64,000 nucleotides of DNA from Geobacillus vulcani PSS1 (GCF_000733845.1 NZ_JPOI01000001.1:124001-188000); one strand, 5' to 3'; numbered from the stretch's first letter, positions 50,999-61,156 are shown. Made by a program: numbers and translations. The notes: generated by a model not told the origin, from the letters alone.

Positions 50999-51592
50999 AT
51001 GCATCAAGAAATCGAAATCGAATTGAAAAACTTGTTAACGGCAGCGGAGTTTGCGGCCGTCCGCGCCGCCTTCCGCCTCGATGATGGCGCTTTCCGCCGC
51101 CAGGAAAACCATTACTTTGACACCCCGTCATTCGCCCTGAAAGAACGAGCGGCAGCGCTGCGCATTCGAGCGAAAGAGGGGCGCCTGACCTTGACGCTGA
51201 AACAAACGCAGGCGAACGGGACCATTTTGGAAACCCATGAGCCGCTTTCGTTGTCTGAAGCGGAAGCGTTGATTGCCGGGATCGCGGCGCCGCGCGGGGC
51301 GATCGCCGAGTTGCTTGCAGAGCTGGGCATCCAGCCACACGAGGTGCGCTGCTTCGGCTCCCTTGTCACCGATCGCGCCGAATGGCCTCATGAAGGCGGC
51401 ACGTTATGCCTTGACCATAACCGTTATTTACAAAGCGAAGATTACGAACTTGAATATGAAGTGAATCACGCGGAAACGGGTGAAAAGCGGTTTTTGCGCC
51501 TCCTTGAGATGCTCGGCATCCCGCGCCGCCCGGCGCCAAACAAAATCGCCCGCTTTTACGCCCGCATGAAGGAAATGGAGGAAGGACGATGA
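50999..51592 (+). CDS. CYTH-domain triphosphatase-like protein (YjbK)
   Basis: 197 residues. The signature EIEIELKN is at residue 4, followed by alternating acidic/basic strands ([40 protein letters not shown]) that form the CYTH tunnel. Such enzymes bind triphosphates and metal. Synteny equals B. subtilis YjbK. It overlaps the lytic transglycosylase gene by four bases. Confidence 0.85.
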   Translation: MHQEIEIELKNLLTAAEFAAVRAAFRLDDGAFRRQENHYFDTPSFALKERAAALRIRAKEGRLTLTLKQTQANGTILETHEPLSLSEAEALIAGIAAPRGAIAELLAELGIQPHEVRCFGSLVTDRAEWPHEGGTLCLDHNRYLQSEDYELEYEVNHAETGEKRFLRLLEMLGIPRRPAPNKIARFYARMKEMEEGR

Positions 51593-52212
51593 ACGTTTCA
51601 CCATTAAAGCTGCTCGTTGAATGGCAGGCGCTCCATGCGTTCTCATCCGGAGGCTCAAGCCTGTTGCCATCGCCGGTGCCATCTTTGTTTTCAAGCTTGC
51701 TTGCCGAATCGCTCAACCGCGGGGAGGAATCACCTGTCGAGGCGCCTCAAGCCTCCTCAAGCGGTCAGCCTCCGGCGCCCGCTGACCATAGCGGCGCCCT
51801 GAGCAAACATGAGACGGGCACCGCAGTCAAAGCGTCTTCTTCCATCGATGCCTTGATTGCGGCAGCGGCGGAAAAATATCATGTTGACCCGCAGCTCATC
51901 CGCGCCGTCATTCGTCATGAGTCAAACTTTCGTCCTGATGCGAAAAGCCCGGCTGGAGCGCTTGGACTCATGCAGCTCATGCCAAGCACAGCGAAAATGC
52001 TCGGTGTCAACGATCCGCTTGACCCAGCGCAAAACATCGATGGCGGCGTAAAATATTTGCGCCAGCTCCTTGACCGGTATAACGGCAATATCACTCTCGC
52101 CTTGGCCGCCTACAACGCTGGGCCCGGGCACGTCGACCGCTATAGGGGCGTGCCGCCATTTGCCGAAACGCGCGCGTATATCGAACGCGTATTGAAAAGC
52201 TACCGCACATAA
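51589..52212 (+). CDS. Lytic transglycosylase YjbJ-type (SLT domain)
   Basis: 207 residues. The N-terminal 85 residues are Ser/Pro/Ala-rich without an obvious signal peptide. The SLT domain follows: [21 protein letters not shown] with the catalytic glutamate, [14 protein letters not shown], and a [32 protein letters not shown] pattern. It cleaves the glycan of peptidoglycan. It is coupled to the CYTH gene upstream, as in B. subtilis (yjbK-yjbJ). Confidence 0.87.
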   Translation: MNVSPLKLLVEWQALHAFSSGGSSLLPSPVPSLFSSLLAESLNRGEESPVEAPQASSSGQPPAPADHSGALSKHETGTAVKASSSIDALIAAAAEKYHVDPQLIRAVIRHESNFRPDAKSPAGALGLMQLMPSTAKMLGVNDPLDPAQNIDGGVKYLRQLLDRYNGNITLALAAYNAGPGHVDRYRGVPPFAETRAYIERVLKSYRT

Positions 52213-52314
52213 ACGAGCGGCGCTCGAGTCACTTTGTTTGAGATCTATGCGCACTGTTGATAAAATAGCAATCAAACGACAACGAATGATTTTCAAACAA
52301 AAGGAGCATCCGCG

Positions 52315-52728
52315 ATGGGTGAACAATGGCAAACCCTTTATGAGGCGATCGGCGGAGAGGAGACGGTTGCGAAGCTTGTCGAAGCATTTTACCGGCGCGT
52401 GGCCGCACATCCCGACTTAAGGCCCATTTTCCCTGACGATTTGACGGAAACCGCCCGCAAGCAAAAACAGTTTTTAACGCAATATTTAGGCGGGCCGCCG
52501 CTTTACACGGCAGAGCATGGACACCCTATGCTGAGGGCGCGCCATCTCCGCTTTGAAATCACGCCGAAACGGGCGGAAGCGTGGCTTGCCTGCATGCGGG
52601 CGGCCATGGACGAAATCGGCTTGTCCGGGCCGGCGCGCGAACAGTTTTATCACCGGCTTGTACTCACCGCCCATCATATGGTCAACACCCCGGATCATCT
52701 GGACAGAAAGGAGCATACCCTTGGGTGA
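52315..52728 (+). CDS. Group II truncated hemoglobin (YjbI)
   Basis: 137 residues. A heme globin that may bind oxygen or nitric oxide. The sequence [20 protein letters not shown] starts the fold, the proximal histidine is in [10 protein letters not shown] near residue 76, and a tyrosine near 62 and a Trp near 89 are typical of group II. It overlaps spxH by eight bases. In B. subtilis the same order yjbI-yjbH is found, pointing to linkage with thiol and nitrosative stress. Confidence 0.9.
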   Translation: MGEQWQTLYEAIGGEETVAKLVEAFYRRVAAHPDLRPIFPDDLTETARKQKQFLTQYLGGPPLYTAEHGHPMLRARHLRFEITPKRAEAWLACMRAAMDEIGLSGPAREQFYHRLVLTAHHMVNTPDHLDRKEHTLG

Positions 52729-53617
52729 GAAGTTTGCTGGGAAGACGACGGCGCCCGCCTGCTCCCCTTCCCAGCCGCTAGGCAATACGAACAAACCGCT
52801 CGAGCTGTATTTGTTTATCGATCCTTTATGCCCGGAATGCTGGGGGCTTGAACCAGTCATCAAAAAGTTGACGATCGAATACGGCCGTTTTTTTACCTTA
52901 AGGCACATATTGAGCGGAACATGGGCGACATGGAGCGCTCGCAAAGGAACGAAGCCGGAGGCCATGGCCAAAGCGTGGGAGTGGGCGGCGTGCCGCACCG
53001 GTATGTCATGCGACGGCAGCGTTTGGCTCGAAAACCGGATTTCAAGCCCGTTCGCCCCATCGCTCGCCATTAAAGCGGCGGAAATGCAAGGAAAGCGGGC
53101 TGGCCTTCGCTTTTTGCGCAAGTTGCAAGAACAACTTTTTCTCGAAAAGCAAAATGTCGCCGATTTGTCGGTGCTCGCCGAATGCGCCGTCGAAGCGGGC
53201 TTGGATGTCGATGAATTTCTGCGCGACATGCACTCGCCGGGAGCGGCGAAAGCGTTTCAATGCGATTTAAAAATCACCTCGGAAATGGACGTCGACGAAA
53301 TTCCAACGCTTGTGTTGTTTAATGAAAACATTGAAGACGAAGGCATTAAAATTTCCGGATGCTATCCGTACGACATCTACGTCGAGTTGATCGCCGAAAT
53401 GCTCGGCTTCCATCCTGAACCGTCCTCTCCCCCTCCGCTGGAATCATTTTTAAGCCATTTTAAATTCGTCGCCACAAAAGAAATTGCCGTTGTATACAAC
53501 TGGACGATCCAAGAAGCAGAAACGGAAATGAAAAAGTTGCAGCTAAAGCAAAAAGTGGAGCGGGTGCCCGTCAAACACGGAACATTTTGGCGCTATATCG
53601 ATGATGCCCGTCCCTAG
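52721..53617 (+). CDS. spxH: ClpXP adaptor protein SpxH (YjbH)
   Basis: 298 residues from a TTG start chosen because AAAGGAG lies seven bases upstream; the frame to 52553 overlaps the globin gene without a site. A DsbA-like fold begins with the DPLCPECWG motif near residue 34. It binds Spx and presents it to ClpXP for degradation; Spx is encoded at 60638. It is followed by two hairpins, the second a strong terminator. Confidence 0.92.
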   Translation: MGEKFAGKTTAPACSPSQPLGNTNKPLELYLFIDPLCPECWGLEPVIKKLTIEYGRFFTLRHILSGTWATWSARKGTKPEAMAKAWEWAACRTGMSCDGSVWLENRISSPFAPSLAIKAAEMQGKRAGLRFLRKLQEQLFLEKQNVADLSVLAECAVEAGLDVDEFLRDMHSPGAAKAFQCDLKITSEMDVDEIPTLVLFNENIEDEGIKISGCYPYDIYVELIAEMLGFHPEPSSPPPLESFLSHFKFVATKEIAVVYNWTIQEAETEMKKLQLKQKVERVPVKHGTFWRYIDDARP

Positions 53618-53666
53618 CAGCAGGGACGGGCACAAGAAAAAGCCCGGCTGACGCCGGGCTTTTTCT
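53605..53666 (+). terminator. Tandem hairpin terminators of spxH
   Basis: GCCCGTCCC/GGGACGGGC at the stop codon, then AGCCCGGC (53641-53648) with GCCGGGCT (53653-53660) and five T. The 200 bases after show nothing recognisable. Confidence 0.88.
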
Positions 53667-53888
53667 TGTGTTGCCAAGACAACAAAGGGGATGGGAGAAA
53701 TTGTTCACGGTCAAACAAAGGGGTATCAGGTTTTGTCTTCCGTTTACAGCTATATCTTAACAAACGGACGAGCAAATTGGCAACCCGTTTGCTCGTTTGT
53801 TCACATTATTGTCATAATTCGCCCTGTGTCATGCCTAGGCAGACAAACAGCATATAATTAAGGCAAACGGAAAGAGGAGGCCATCACC

Positions 53889-54086
53889 ATGAAGCAGCGC
53901 ATCGTCTTATCCCTTTGGACGGCAGCATCTGCTGCCGCCTTTATCCTAAACTTGTTCGGCCTCATGCAGCTCGCCCCGCTTTGGATCACGATGCCGCTTT
54001 TGTTCCTTTCCTTGCTCGGGTTGGTGGCGACATGGAACCGCCGCCACCAGTTTCGGGGATTTCCGTCCAAACGAATGCGGCTGTAA
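53889..54086 (+). CDS. Small two-helix membrane protein
   Basis: 65 residues. Two hydrophobic helices (VLSLWTAASAAAFILNLFGLM and LWITMPLLFLSLLGLVATW) with a short hairpin turn and a basic tail (NRRHQFRGFPSKRMRL). GAGGAGGCC precedes ATG 53889. It lies between spxH and pepF, where B. subtilis has the small gene yizD. I do not recognise it with certainty. Confidence 0.65.
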   Translation: MKQRIVLSLWTAASAAAFILNLFGLMQLAPLWITMPLLFLSLLGLVATWNRRHQFRGFPSKRMRL

Positions 54087-54099
54087 CGCCGCATTCGTT

Positions 54100-55923
54100 T
54101 CATTTCCCAAGCAGCCGCTCCATCTCATCAAGCTTCTCCGCAAACACTTGGCACGCCTGGCGGATCGGCTCGGCGCTCGTCATGTCGACGCCGGCTTTTT
54201 TCAGCACTTCAATCGGGTAATCAGAGCTGCCGGCTTTCAAAAAGTCGATGTATCGTCTCACCGCCGGTTCTCCTTCTTCCAAAATTTGTTTGCTCAATGC
54301 AGTCGCCGCGCTGAAACCAGTCGCGTACTGGTATACGTAGTAATTGTAATAAAAATGCGGGATGCGCGCCCACTCGAGTCCGATTTCTTTGTCCACGACA
54401 ATATCCTCTCCAAAATACTTTTTATTCAAGTCGTAATAAAGGGACGTCAACGTCTCGGCCGTCAATGCCTCTCCTTGCTGCTCCTTCAGATGGATCAAAT
54501 GTTCAAACTCCGCGAACATCGTCTGGCGAAAAACCGTGCCGCGGAACCCCTCAAGATAATGGTTGAGCAAATAAAGCCGCTTCTTCTCATCATCGATCGT
54601 TTTCAGCAAATAGTCGTTCAACAGCGCCTCATTGCATGTCGACGCCACCTCAGCGACGAAGATCGAATAATGGGCATACGGATACGGCTGCGTTTTGCGC
54701 GTATAATAACTGTGCACCGAATGGCCAAACTCATGCACGAGTGTAAACAAATTGTTGACATTATCCTGCCAGTTGAGCAAAATGTACGGATGGGTGCCGT
54801 ATGCTCCCGACGAATAGGCGCCGCTTCGCTTTCCTTTGTTTTCACGCACATCAATCCAGCGGTTGTCAAGCCCCTCTTTTACAATCGCTATATATTCCTC
54901 GCCAAGAGGCGCAAGCCCTTCCAACATGTACTGCTTCGCTTGCTCGTACGTAATTTCCATTTTCACTTCTTGCACAAGCGGCGTATACAAGTCGTACATA
55001 TGCAGCTCATCAAGCCCAAGCACTTTCTTGCGCAGCCGCACGTACCGGTGCAACAATGGCAAATGTTCATGAATCGTGGCAATTAAGTTGTCATAGACGC
55101 TCTCGGGAATGTTGTTGGCATCCAACGCCGCTTCCCGCGCCGAACGATAACGGCGGACGCGGGCGAAAAAGTTGTCTTTTTTCACCGTGCCGGCAAGTGT
55201 ATTGGCGAACGTGTTTTGAAACTTCTCGTACGTATGGTATACGGCGTAAAACGCCTCACGGCGGACACGAGGGTCTGTGCTTTCTAAAAAGCGGATGAAT
55301 CGGCCGTGCGTCACTTCGACTTCGTCCCCGTTTTCATCCATGATCGTCGGGAATCTCAAGTCGGCATTGTTTAATGCGCTGAACGTATTGGATGCTGCCT
55401 GCATCACCTCGGCCGCCTGCGCCAAGATCGCCTCTTCTTCCGCCGACAGCACGTGCGGGCGCTGGCGCGTAATCTCGTCTAACGCGTGTGCATACAAACG
55501 GAGCGGCTCGTATTGTTCCAAAAACGAGCGCAACACCGCTTCGTCGATCGCCAAAATTTCCGGCACGATAAACGCCATCGCGCTCGATGCTTCACTGTAC
55601 AAGCTTTTCGCCCGTGCGTCGAGCCCTTGGTAAAACGAATTGGTCGTATCTTGGTCATAGCGCATATGGGCGTATGTATACAGCTTGCCGAGGCGCATTG
55701 ATACGTCATCTTGGTATTGCAATGCTTCATACAACACTTCCGGCGATTCGCCAAGCCGCCCTTTGTATTCGCCCAGTTTTGGAATCATCTCCTTCACTTG
55801 CCTGAACTCTTCTTCCCAAGCGTCATCGGTCGGAAAAATGTCCTCAAGCCGCCACGTTTCTTCCACCGGAATCTCGCTTCGCAACGGCAGCGACTTTTTC
55901 GTTTTCTTTTCCTCCACGGTCAT
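54100..55923 (-). CDS. pepF: Oligoendopeptidase F
   Basis: 607 residues. A zinc metallopeptidase of family M3 that degrades peptides in the cytosol. The zinc site is HEFGHSVHSYY (HExxH) near residue 396, with the third ligand expected in EVASTCNEALLND downstream. Length is normal. It is 9 bases after the coiA stop, and the spxH-pepF-coiA order is conserved in B. subtilis. Confidence 0.95.
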   Translation of the reverse strand: MTVEEKKTKKSLPLRSEIPVEETWRLEDIFPTDDAWEEEFRQVKEMIPKLGEYKGRLGESPEVLYEALQYQDDVSMRLGKLYTYAHMRYDQDTTNSFYQGLDARAKSLYSEASSAMAFIVPEILAIDEAVLRSFLEQYEPLRLYAHALDEITRQRPHVLSAEEEAILAQAAEVMQAASNTFSALNNADLRFPTIMDENGDEVEVTHGRFIRFLESTDPRVRREAFYAVYHTYEKFQNTFANTLAGTVKKDNFFARVRRYRSAREAALDANNIPESVYDNLIATIHEHLPLLHRYVRLRKKVLGLDELHMYDLYTPLVQEVKMEITYEQAKQYMLEGLAPLGEEYIAIVKEGLDNRWIDVRENKGKRSGAYSSGAYGTHPYILLNWQDNVNNLFTLVHEFGHSVHSYYTRKTQPYPYAHYSIFVAEVASTCNEALLNDYLLKTIDDEKKRLYLLNHYLEGFRGTVFRQTMFAEFEHLIHLKEQQGEALTAETLTSLYYDLNKKYFGEDIVVDKEIGLEWARIPHFYYNYYVYQYATGFSAATALSKQILEEGEPAVRRYIDFLKAGSSDYPIEVLKKAGVDMTSAEPIRQACQVFAEKLDEMERLLGK

Positions 55924-55932
55924 CGTTCCTCC

Positions 55933-57249
55933 TTACAAATCATCGATACATGAATTAGTATTCACCATTTCGTCCATTTTTTCCTGTTTTCTGCTCATTT
56001 TTTCCACTCTCCCAAACTCAAGTGCTGACCAATAGCGGCTAAGCGCTGGCGTTTGACGAATTTGCTCAAGAAGTGCAGCATCTTGATGAATCACCTGATC
56101 AACGGTCGACGGAAACGACAACGGCTTCACCAAATGAAGCCGGTCGCCCTCTTCACGGCGGAGATAGCCGAGCAGACTCAACCAATGCAAATACTCACCG
56201 ACGGCCTCACGATACGTATCCCGGTCAACAAGCGGCAGCCGGCGTGGAACGAGGCGGCCGGTGCGGATTTTGCCGTCAAGCCACTGAAATAAAGACGCTG
56301 CCGTTGCCGGCCAGCCGGTTTTTCCAAGAAGGAACAAAAGGACATACGTTTGCCAAATGAACGGCGCTGTCTCCCATAAATACCCGCGCGGCACCGGCCA
56401 GCCTGCTTCAGTCGGAAACAATGACGGAACGATGCCCGCCTGGTAAAAATCAGCACAAATGCGGCGCACGGTTTGGTTCGGATACAGCGGAAACGTCCGC
56501 CGCCATTGTTTTTTTCGTTCGAGCCATCGTTCCCAAAACACGGGAGGAAGCGGCAGCGAGCAGGAGGCCATCCAATTGGGGAAAGAAAACGACGAAAGCG
56601 GAATCGAATCGACCGCGGCCAATGTTCGCTGCACCGATAGAGGCAACGGGCGGAAAAGGCGGATGAAGCGCCTCTCCTCTGGACTGTAGTACCATATATG
56701 TGGAACAACTGAATGTGGAGCGCGATGGGCAAACAACCATTGAAACCGGGAGAGCTGCACTTCCCCCGAATATTTTGGTGAACGCCGCAAGTGATGGGCT
56801 CCTAGCACCCACAACGGGCGGATGCCGAGGCAACGGTAGCCGTCATTTCGTTTGCAAAACAGCGATTCATCGATCGTGGAACATTGGTATTCGAGGGCAT
56901 AAAGGTGTGGGCCATGGCGGAACAACACGTCGGGGCGCTGCCTGATGGCGGGCAAATACGGCTCGAGCTTCGCCTCGATGCCTTGGCCAATGAGCCATGC
57001 GAACAAGTCTCGCTTACCCGTTAAGTGACGCTCCGACTCCGGTTCGTGCTCGACCGGGCAGGTCGCCCCTTTTCGATGGGCGAAATGCGGCAAACGGTAG
57101 CGGCCCGATCGGAGCACCACTTCTTGGCGGCACGCGGGACAAAAAAACGGTTCCTGTCGTTTCAGGCACATCAGCCCCTCTCGTTCCCATCTTTCCGCCC
57201 CGACAAGCGAAACCGTCCTGCCATCAGCGGAGAGAGCAACAAACAACAT
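55933..57249 (-). CDS. coiA: Competence protein CoiA
   Basis: 438 residues from ATG 57249 behind AAAAGGAAG; a frame to 57381 has no site. N-terminal part with a zinc-type CxxC pair (FFCPACRQEVVL near residue 36) and a nuclease-like centre (SERHLTGKRDLFAWL; LYALEYQCSTI near 113). CoiA promotes recombination of incoming DNA during transformation. The C-terminal 200 residues are less conserved. It lies between cls and pepF. Confidence 0.85.
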   Translation of the reverse strand: MLFVALSADGRTVSLVGAERWEREGLMCLKRQEPFFCPACRQEVVLRSGRYRLPHFAHRKGATCPVEHEPESERHLTGKRDLFAWLIGQGIEAKLEPYLPAIRQRPDVLFRHGPHLYALEYQCSTIDESLFCKRNDGYRCLGIRPLWVLGAHHLRRSPKYSGEVQLSRFQWLFAHRAPHSVVPHIWYYSPEERRFIRLFRPLPLSVQRTLAAVDSIPLSSFSFPNWMASCSLPLPPVFWERWLERKKQWRRTFPLYPNQTVRRICADFYQAGIVPSLFPTEAGWPVPRGYLWETAPFIWQTYVLLFLLGKTGWPATAASLFQWLDGKIRTGRLVPRRLPLVDRDTYREAVGEYLHWLSLLGYLRREEGDRLHLVKPLSFPSTVDQVIHQDAALLEQIRQTPALSRYWSALEFGRVEKMSRKQEKMDEMVNTNSCIDDL

Positions 57250-57390
57250 GATCACTTCCTTTTCAGTGAAAAATGATTGCCTGTGGGCGGAAGCAGCTAG
57301 GCTGTTCTCTGCTTCCCCCTTCACCGTCCGGTTCTTCCCTTTTATTCGTCGACCATCGCTGGTTTTCCTGCCCTGAGCCAAATTGCGCTG

Positions 57391-57416
57391 AAAAAAGTCC
57401 GCCGATTCGGCGGACT
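57391..57416 (-). terminator. Terminator of the cardiolipin synthase gene
   Basis: On the minus strand AGTCCGCCG pairs with CGGCGGACT around AAT, followed by six T. Confidence 0.88.
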
Positions 57417-57435
57417 AGCGTTTACAAGCGGTTGG

Positions 57436-58947
57436 TTACAACAGAGGCGACAACAGCCGGGAGACCGATTCAGCGATACGCACCCGGAACGGGCGCTGTT
57501 GAAACTGTTCGTAGTCGATCATAGAAGCGTGGCGAAAATCTTCCAAAAAGTCGCGGACGAGTTTATGAATGCTGTCGGTATAATACAAAAAGGCGTTCAC
57601 TTCAAAGTTTAAATGGAAACTGCGCATATCCATGTTCGCCGTGCCGATCGAGGCGAGCTCGCCATCAACGACAATGACTTTGCTGTGCAAAAACCCTTTC
57701 TCATACTCATAAATTTTCACTCCGGCCTCGAGCAGCTCGGGAAAATACGAGCGCGAAGCGTAAAAGACAATTTTTTTGTCCGGACGCTTTGGCGCCAGCA
57801 GGCGAACGTCGATGCCGCTTAACGCCGCCACTTTGAGCGCCGTCAAAATGTCTTCATCCGGCACAAAGTACGGCGAGGCCACCCAAATCGATTGTTTCGC
57901 CGACGTAATCATGGCAAAATACAGCTGTTTGATCACTTCCCACTTTTGGTCCGGACCGCCGGCAATGAGCTGCACCCCGCCTTGCCCTTCCTCGACGATG
58001 AGCGGCGGCGACAAGTAATCCGGCGTCAGCAGCCGCTCTCCTGTCATATAGTACCAATCTTGCAAGAAGATCAGTTGCAGCGTCCGAACAGCTTCGCCGC
58101 GGATCAATAAGTGCGTATCACGCCAAAATCCGAAATATTTGTTTTTTCCTAAATACTCATCTCCGATGTTCAGCCCGCCGACAAAGCCGACGCCTCCATC
58201 GATGACAATGATCTTTCGATGGTTGCGGAAATTGATTTGGTTGCTTAAAAACGGCAGACGCACGGGCGAAAACGGAATCATCTCGACCCCGGCTGCCCGC
58301 AGCTCCTCGATATAGGCGTTGGACAATTTCCAGCTGCCAACGGCGTCGTACAAAAAACGGACGCGCACGCCTTGACGCGCCTTTTCTATTAAAACACGCT
58401 TCAGTTGTTGGCCGATGTCATCATGGCGGACGATATAATATTCTAAATGAATATGATGTTCCGCCTTTTCCAACTCAGCAAAAATCGCAGCAAATGTCTC
58501 CTCGCCGTTGGTCAACACCGCCGTTTGCGACGCGAGTGAAACCGGATGCTGACCGATACGATAAGCAAGGCGCAAAAGCGGACGCTGATGGGGCGCCATC
58601 GGCAGCCGCTCGACGGCAATCGGCGACGGCTCTTGGAACTTGAGCAGCACCGCCTCGTCAAAATTAGCTTTCTTTTTATAGCGACGCTGCTGCCAATAGT
58701 TGCGTCCAAACAATAAATAAAATAAAAAGCCGACAATCGGGAAGCTCCCCAACACCGCCAGCCAAGCGATCGTCTGCGCCGGCTTCCGGTTCTCGAGGGA
58801 GATGACAAATGCGATAAACACAACTGAACAGGAGATGAGCACACTCAAAACGCCAAGCAGCTTCCCTTCCCAAAAACCGCGCGTCAATGCCAACAGTGCG
58901 CCGACGATGACGACGAGAATCGCCACTCTCGATGCGTTTCGCAACAA
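57436..58947 (-). CDS. cls: Cardiolipin synthase
   Basis: 503 residues. Two N-terminal membrane helices (about 7-45) precede two phospholipase-D halves. The two HKD motifs are HRKIIVIDGGVGFVGGLNIGDEY near residue 238 and HSKVIVVDGELASIGTANMDMRS near 415. It condenses two phosphatidylglycerols into cardiolipin. The start is a TTG behind GGAGGGG. It lies between coiA and mecA, a slot that is not occupied by it in B. subtilis, so it is an insertion relative to that genome. Confidence 0.92.
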   Translation of the reverse strand: MLRNASRVAILVVIVGALLALTRGFWEGKLLGVLSVLISCSVVFIAFVISLENRKPAQTIAWLAVLGSFPIVGFLFYLLFGRNYWQQRRYKKKANFDEAVLLKFQEPSPIAVERLPMAPHQRPLLRLAYRIGQHPVSLASQTAVLTNGEETFAAIFAELEKAEHHIHLEYYIVRHDDIGQQLKRVLIEKARQGVRVRFLYDAVGSWKLSNAYIEELRAAGVEMIPFSPVRLPFLSNQINFRNHRKIIVIDGGVGFVGGLNIGDEYLGKNKYFGFWRDTHLLIRGEAVRTLQLIFLQDWYYMTGERLLTPDYLSPPLIVEEGQGGVQLIAGGPDQKWEVIKQLYFAMITSAKQSIWVASPYFVPDEDILTALKVAALSGIDVRLLAPKRPDKKIVFYASRSYFPELLEAGVKIYEYEKGFLHSKVIVVDGELASIGTANMDMRSFHLNFEVNAFLYYTDSIHKLVRDFLEDFRHASMIDYEQFQQRPFRVRIAESVSRLLSPLL

Positions 58948-58998
58948 AACCCCTCCATCAGGCCCTTCATGATGGCCGTTTTTCTTCTGCCAACACAG

Positions 58999-59029
58999 AA
59001 AACGCCGATTTCTGGCGGGGAAATCGGCG
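58999..59029 (-). terminator. Terminator of mecA
   Basis: On the minus strand CGCCGATTTC pairs with GAAATCGGCG around CCCGCCA, followed by TTTTC. Confidence 0.82.
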
Positions 59030-59040
59030 AAATGGAAACA

Positions 59041-59721
59041 TTATGGGGCTGGAAAATATGTTTTGATTGTTTCGAGCGCATTGTCGCCCATAATTTCCGT
59101 TCCGTATTCTTCGAGACGATAAATCGTCATCTGGGAATCGCTTCCGTATTCCAACAGAAGGCTGAGCATATTGTCCACTTCCTGCTCGGTGTAGCGTTCG
59201 TCAAACTCGACGAACAAGTAATAGCGGCCTTCAAATTGGAACAGGCGGTTCGACAACTCAGAGAAGTCAGCGCGATGGGCCAAGGAAATGACATCCTCGA
59301 TATCCTTGAACGAAAGGATGAATTGAAGGACATCTTGCTCTTCTCGCTCCTCGGCGTCCCCGTTTTGACCAAAGTGGAAATGGTGGCCGAACAGCGATTC
59401 CACCTTTTCATCACTGGACAGCGAAAACTCGCGCCATTTCTCTTCTGGAAGCGGCAGCTCGAGCTTGCTTCCATCTTTGGACAACTGCGCTTTCGTCACG
59501 ACGACTTCAAGCCCTTTTTCAAGCGCTTGCACTTGGATCCAAAGCGGGCCATCGAGCGAAAAATCGCTTTCCCCATGAACTTCATCCATCATTTCCCAAA
59601 ATAATTCTTCGCTCCGTTCCCGGTTATACCAAATCTCTTCGCGGTCAAATCCGCGCTCCTCTATATCAACATACGAAATGTAAAACTTGACCGTATGCTC
59701 GTTAATGCGTTCGATTTCCAC
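59041..59721 (-). CDS. mecA: ClpC adaptor protein MecA
   Basis: 226 residues. N-terminal domain (MEIERINEHTVKFYISYVDIEERGFDREEIW) binds targets such as ComK; the C-terminal domain (LQFILSFKDIEDVISLAHRAD to the end) binds ClpC. Acidic linker around residues 115-130 is normal. The start is GTG behind AAGGGAGAG. With spx and spxH nearby, the proteolytic control genes for competence and stress are grouped here. Confidence 0.93.
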   Translation of the reverse strand: MEIERINEHTVKFYISYVDIEERGFDREEIWYNRERSEELFWEMMDEVHGESDFSLDGPLWIQVQALEKGLEVVVTKAQLSKDGSKLELPLPEEKWREFSLSSDEKVESLFGHHFHFGQNGDAEEREEQDVLQFILSFKDIEDVISLAHRADFSELSNRLFQFEGRYYLFVEFDERYTEQEVDNMLSLLLEYGSDSQMTIYRLEEYGTEIMGDNALETIKTYFPAP

Positions 59722-59867
59722 TTTTGACTCTCCCTTCTAAAACGAAATAAAAAGGGAAGGGATCGCATCCCCGGCATTCTCGTTAACTATAAACGTATGC
59801 CTTGTACTCTTATTTTATGATAAAAAGCGAAAGAAGGGAAATAAAAAAACGCGTTTTTAAAAATTGG

Positions 59868-59896
59868 TTATGAAACCGGCCATGTCCTACTATAAT
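59868..59896 (+). promoter_or_regulatory. Candidate promoter of yjbE
   Basis: TTATGA (59868-59873), 17 bases, TATAAT (59891-59896), 32 bases before the yjbE start. The -35 is weak. Confidence 0.5.
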
Positions 59897-59928
59897 GATG
59901 ATGAACACGGACGGAATGAGGGACGCCT

Positions 59929-60588
59929 ATGGTGGATGAATACATCGTTTCCATCTTGCTGATTATCGGCATTGATGTCATTCTTGGCGGGGACAATGCG
60001 GTTGTCATTGCGCTAGCAAGCCGCAACTTGCCGGAACAAAAGCGGAATGTCGCCATCATTGTTGGCACCGCGTTGGCGATCGGTGTTCGCATTGTCTTGA
60101 CGGCGGCCGTTGTTTGGCTGTTGACGATCCCGTTTTTGCAGCTTGCTGGCGGCATCATTCTCTTCTGGATCGCCTTGAAGCTGATCGGACAAAAAGACGA
60201 AAAACCAGCTATGATCAAAGCCGAACCGTCGCTTTGGAAGGCGATCCAGACGATCGTCGCCGCCGATGTCGCCATGGGGCTTGACAACGTCATTGCCATC
60301 GCTGGAGCGGCTCAAGGTCATATTGGGCTTGTTGTGTTCGGTTTTCTCTGTTCCGTTCCTATCATCATTGTAGGCAGCAAAATCATCCTTTATGCCATGG
60401 AACGGTTTCCGGTTCTTATTTATGCCGGCGGCGCCCTCTTAGCGTACACCGCTGGAAAGATGATCGCTGCAGAAGAGCGGTTGCACCCGTTTTACCCCCC
60501 GAATGGGGAGACGCTGTTTCCAATGGCGGCGGCCGTTCTTGCCGTTTTGCTCGGTTTTGCGGCCAACCGCCGGTCGCGCGCCGCGTAA
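59929..60588 (+). CDS. TerC-family membrane protein (YjbE)
   Basis: 219 residues with about seven hydrophobic helices. The TerC signature acidic motifs are IDVILGGDNAVVIALA near residue 15 and ADVAMGLDNVIAIAGA near 110, which probably carry metal ions; several TerC proteins export manganese. Synteny with spx and mecA matches B. subtilis YjbE. No yybP-ykoY riboswitch was seen upstream. Confidence 0.87.
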   Translation: MVDEYIVSILLIIGIDVILGGDNAVVIALASRNLPEQKRNVAIIVGTALAIGVRIVLTAAVVWLLTIPFLQLAGGIILFWIALKLIGQKDEKPAMIKAEPSLWKAIQTIVAADVAMGLDNVIAIAGAAQGHIGLVVFGFLCSVPIIIVGSKIILYAMERFPVLIYAGGALLAYTAGKMIAAEERLHPFYPPNGETLFPMAAAVLAVLLGFAANRRSRAA

Positions 60589-60598
60589 AGCAAATGAT

Positions 60599-60638
60599 AA
60601 AAAACTTCTACATGGCAGACCATGTAGAAGTTTTTTAT
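60599..60638. terminator. Bidirectional terminator between yjbE and spx
   Basis: AAAACTTCTACATGG pairs with CCATGTAGAAGTTTT around a four-base loop, with A-runs and T-runs on both sides. It serves both convergent genes. Confidence 0.92.
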
Positions 60639-61036
60639 TACCCGTTCACCAGCCGTTGCGCTTCGCGAAGCTGATACGCCCGCACTTTGCGCGGCAGGAA
60701 GCGGCGGATTTCATCTTCATTGTAGCCGACTTGGAGGCGCTTTTCATCAATGATGATCGGCCGGCGCAAAATGCCTGGGTTTTTTTGAATGAGTTCATAC
60801 AAGTCTTGCAACGGCAGAGTTTCCAAGTTAATGTTCAGCTTTTGGAATACTTTCGAACGGGTGGAAATGATCTCATCCGTCCCCGTTTCCGTCATCCGCA
60901 AAATCTCTTTAATCTCCTCGACAGTGAGCGGCTCAGAGAAAATATTGCGCTCGATATAAGGAATATTGTGCTTCTCGAGCCACGCCTTCGCCTTCCGGCA
61001 TGACGTGCAGCTCGGTGACGTGTACAGCTTAACCAC
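60638..61036 (-). CDS. spx: Transcriptional regulator Spx
   Basis: 132 residues. An ArsC-like fold protein that binds the RNA polymerase alpha subunit and activates thiol-stress genes. The redox switch CTSC is at residue 10-13 ([13 protein letters not shown]), and [15 protein letters not shown] near 92 is the conserved arginine region. The start is GTG 61036 behind AAAAGGAGTG; longer frames run into hairpins. Upstream is a leader with three hairpins. It is degraded by SpxH-ClpXP. Confidence 0.93.
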   Translation of the reverse strand: MVKLYTSPSCTSCRKAKAWLEKHNIPYIERNIFSEPLTVEEIKEILRMTETGTDEIISTRSKVFQKLNINLETLPLQDLYELIQKNPGILRRPIIIDEKRLQVGYNEDEIRRFLPRKVRAYQLREAQRLVNG

Positions 61037-61073
61037 TTCGATCACTCCTTTTGACAAGGAATCCCTTGCTTCC

Positions 61074-61156
61074 CACGTCCGAGACGACGGACGTGCACCG
61101 CTATGCCGGTTTGACGTCTGACAGCATAGCGACACGGCCTAAACGCCAGTTTGGCG
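61074..61156 (-). promoter_or_regulatory. Structured leader of spx with three hairpins
   Basis: CACGTCCG/CGGACGTG (61074-61095), CGCTATGC/GCATAGCG (61099-61131) and CGCCA/TGGCG (61144-61156) lie in a row between the spx start and a TATAAT-like site at about 61207-61213. None has a T-run on the minus strand. They could be regulator dyads or RNA stems; no known riboswitch was recognised. Confidence 0.5.

Noticed and set aside
59722..59928. Possible manganese (yybP-ykoY) riboswitch before the TerC-family gene
   Set aside because: The region is AT-rich with an ordinary promoter close to the start; no aptamer segments were visible.
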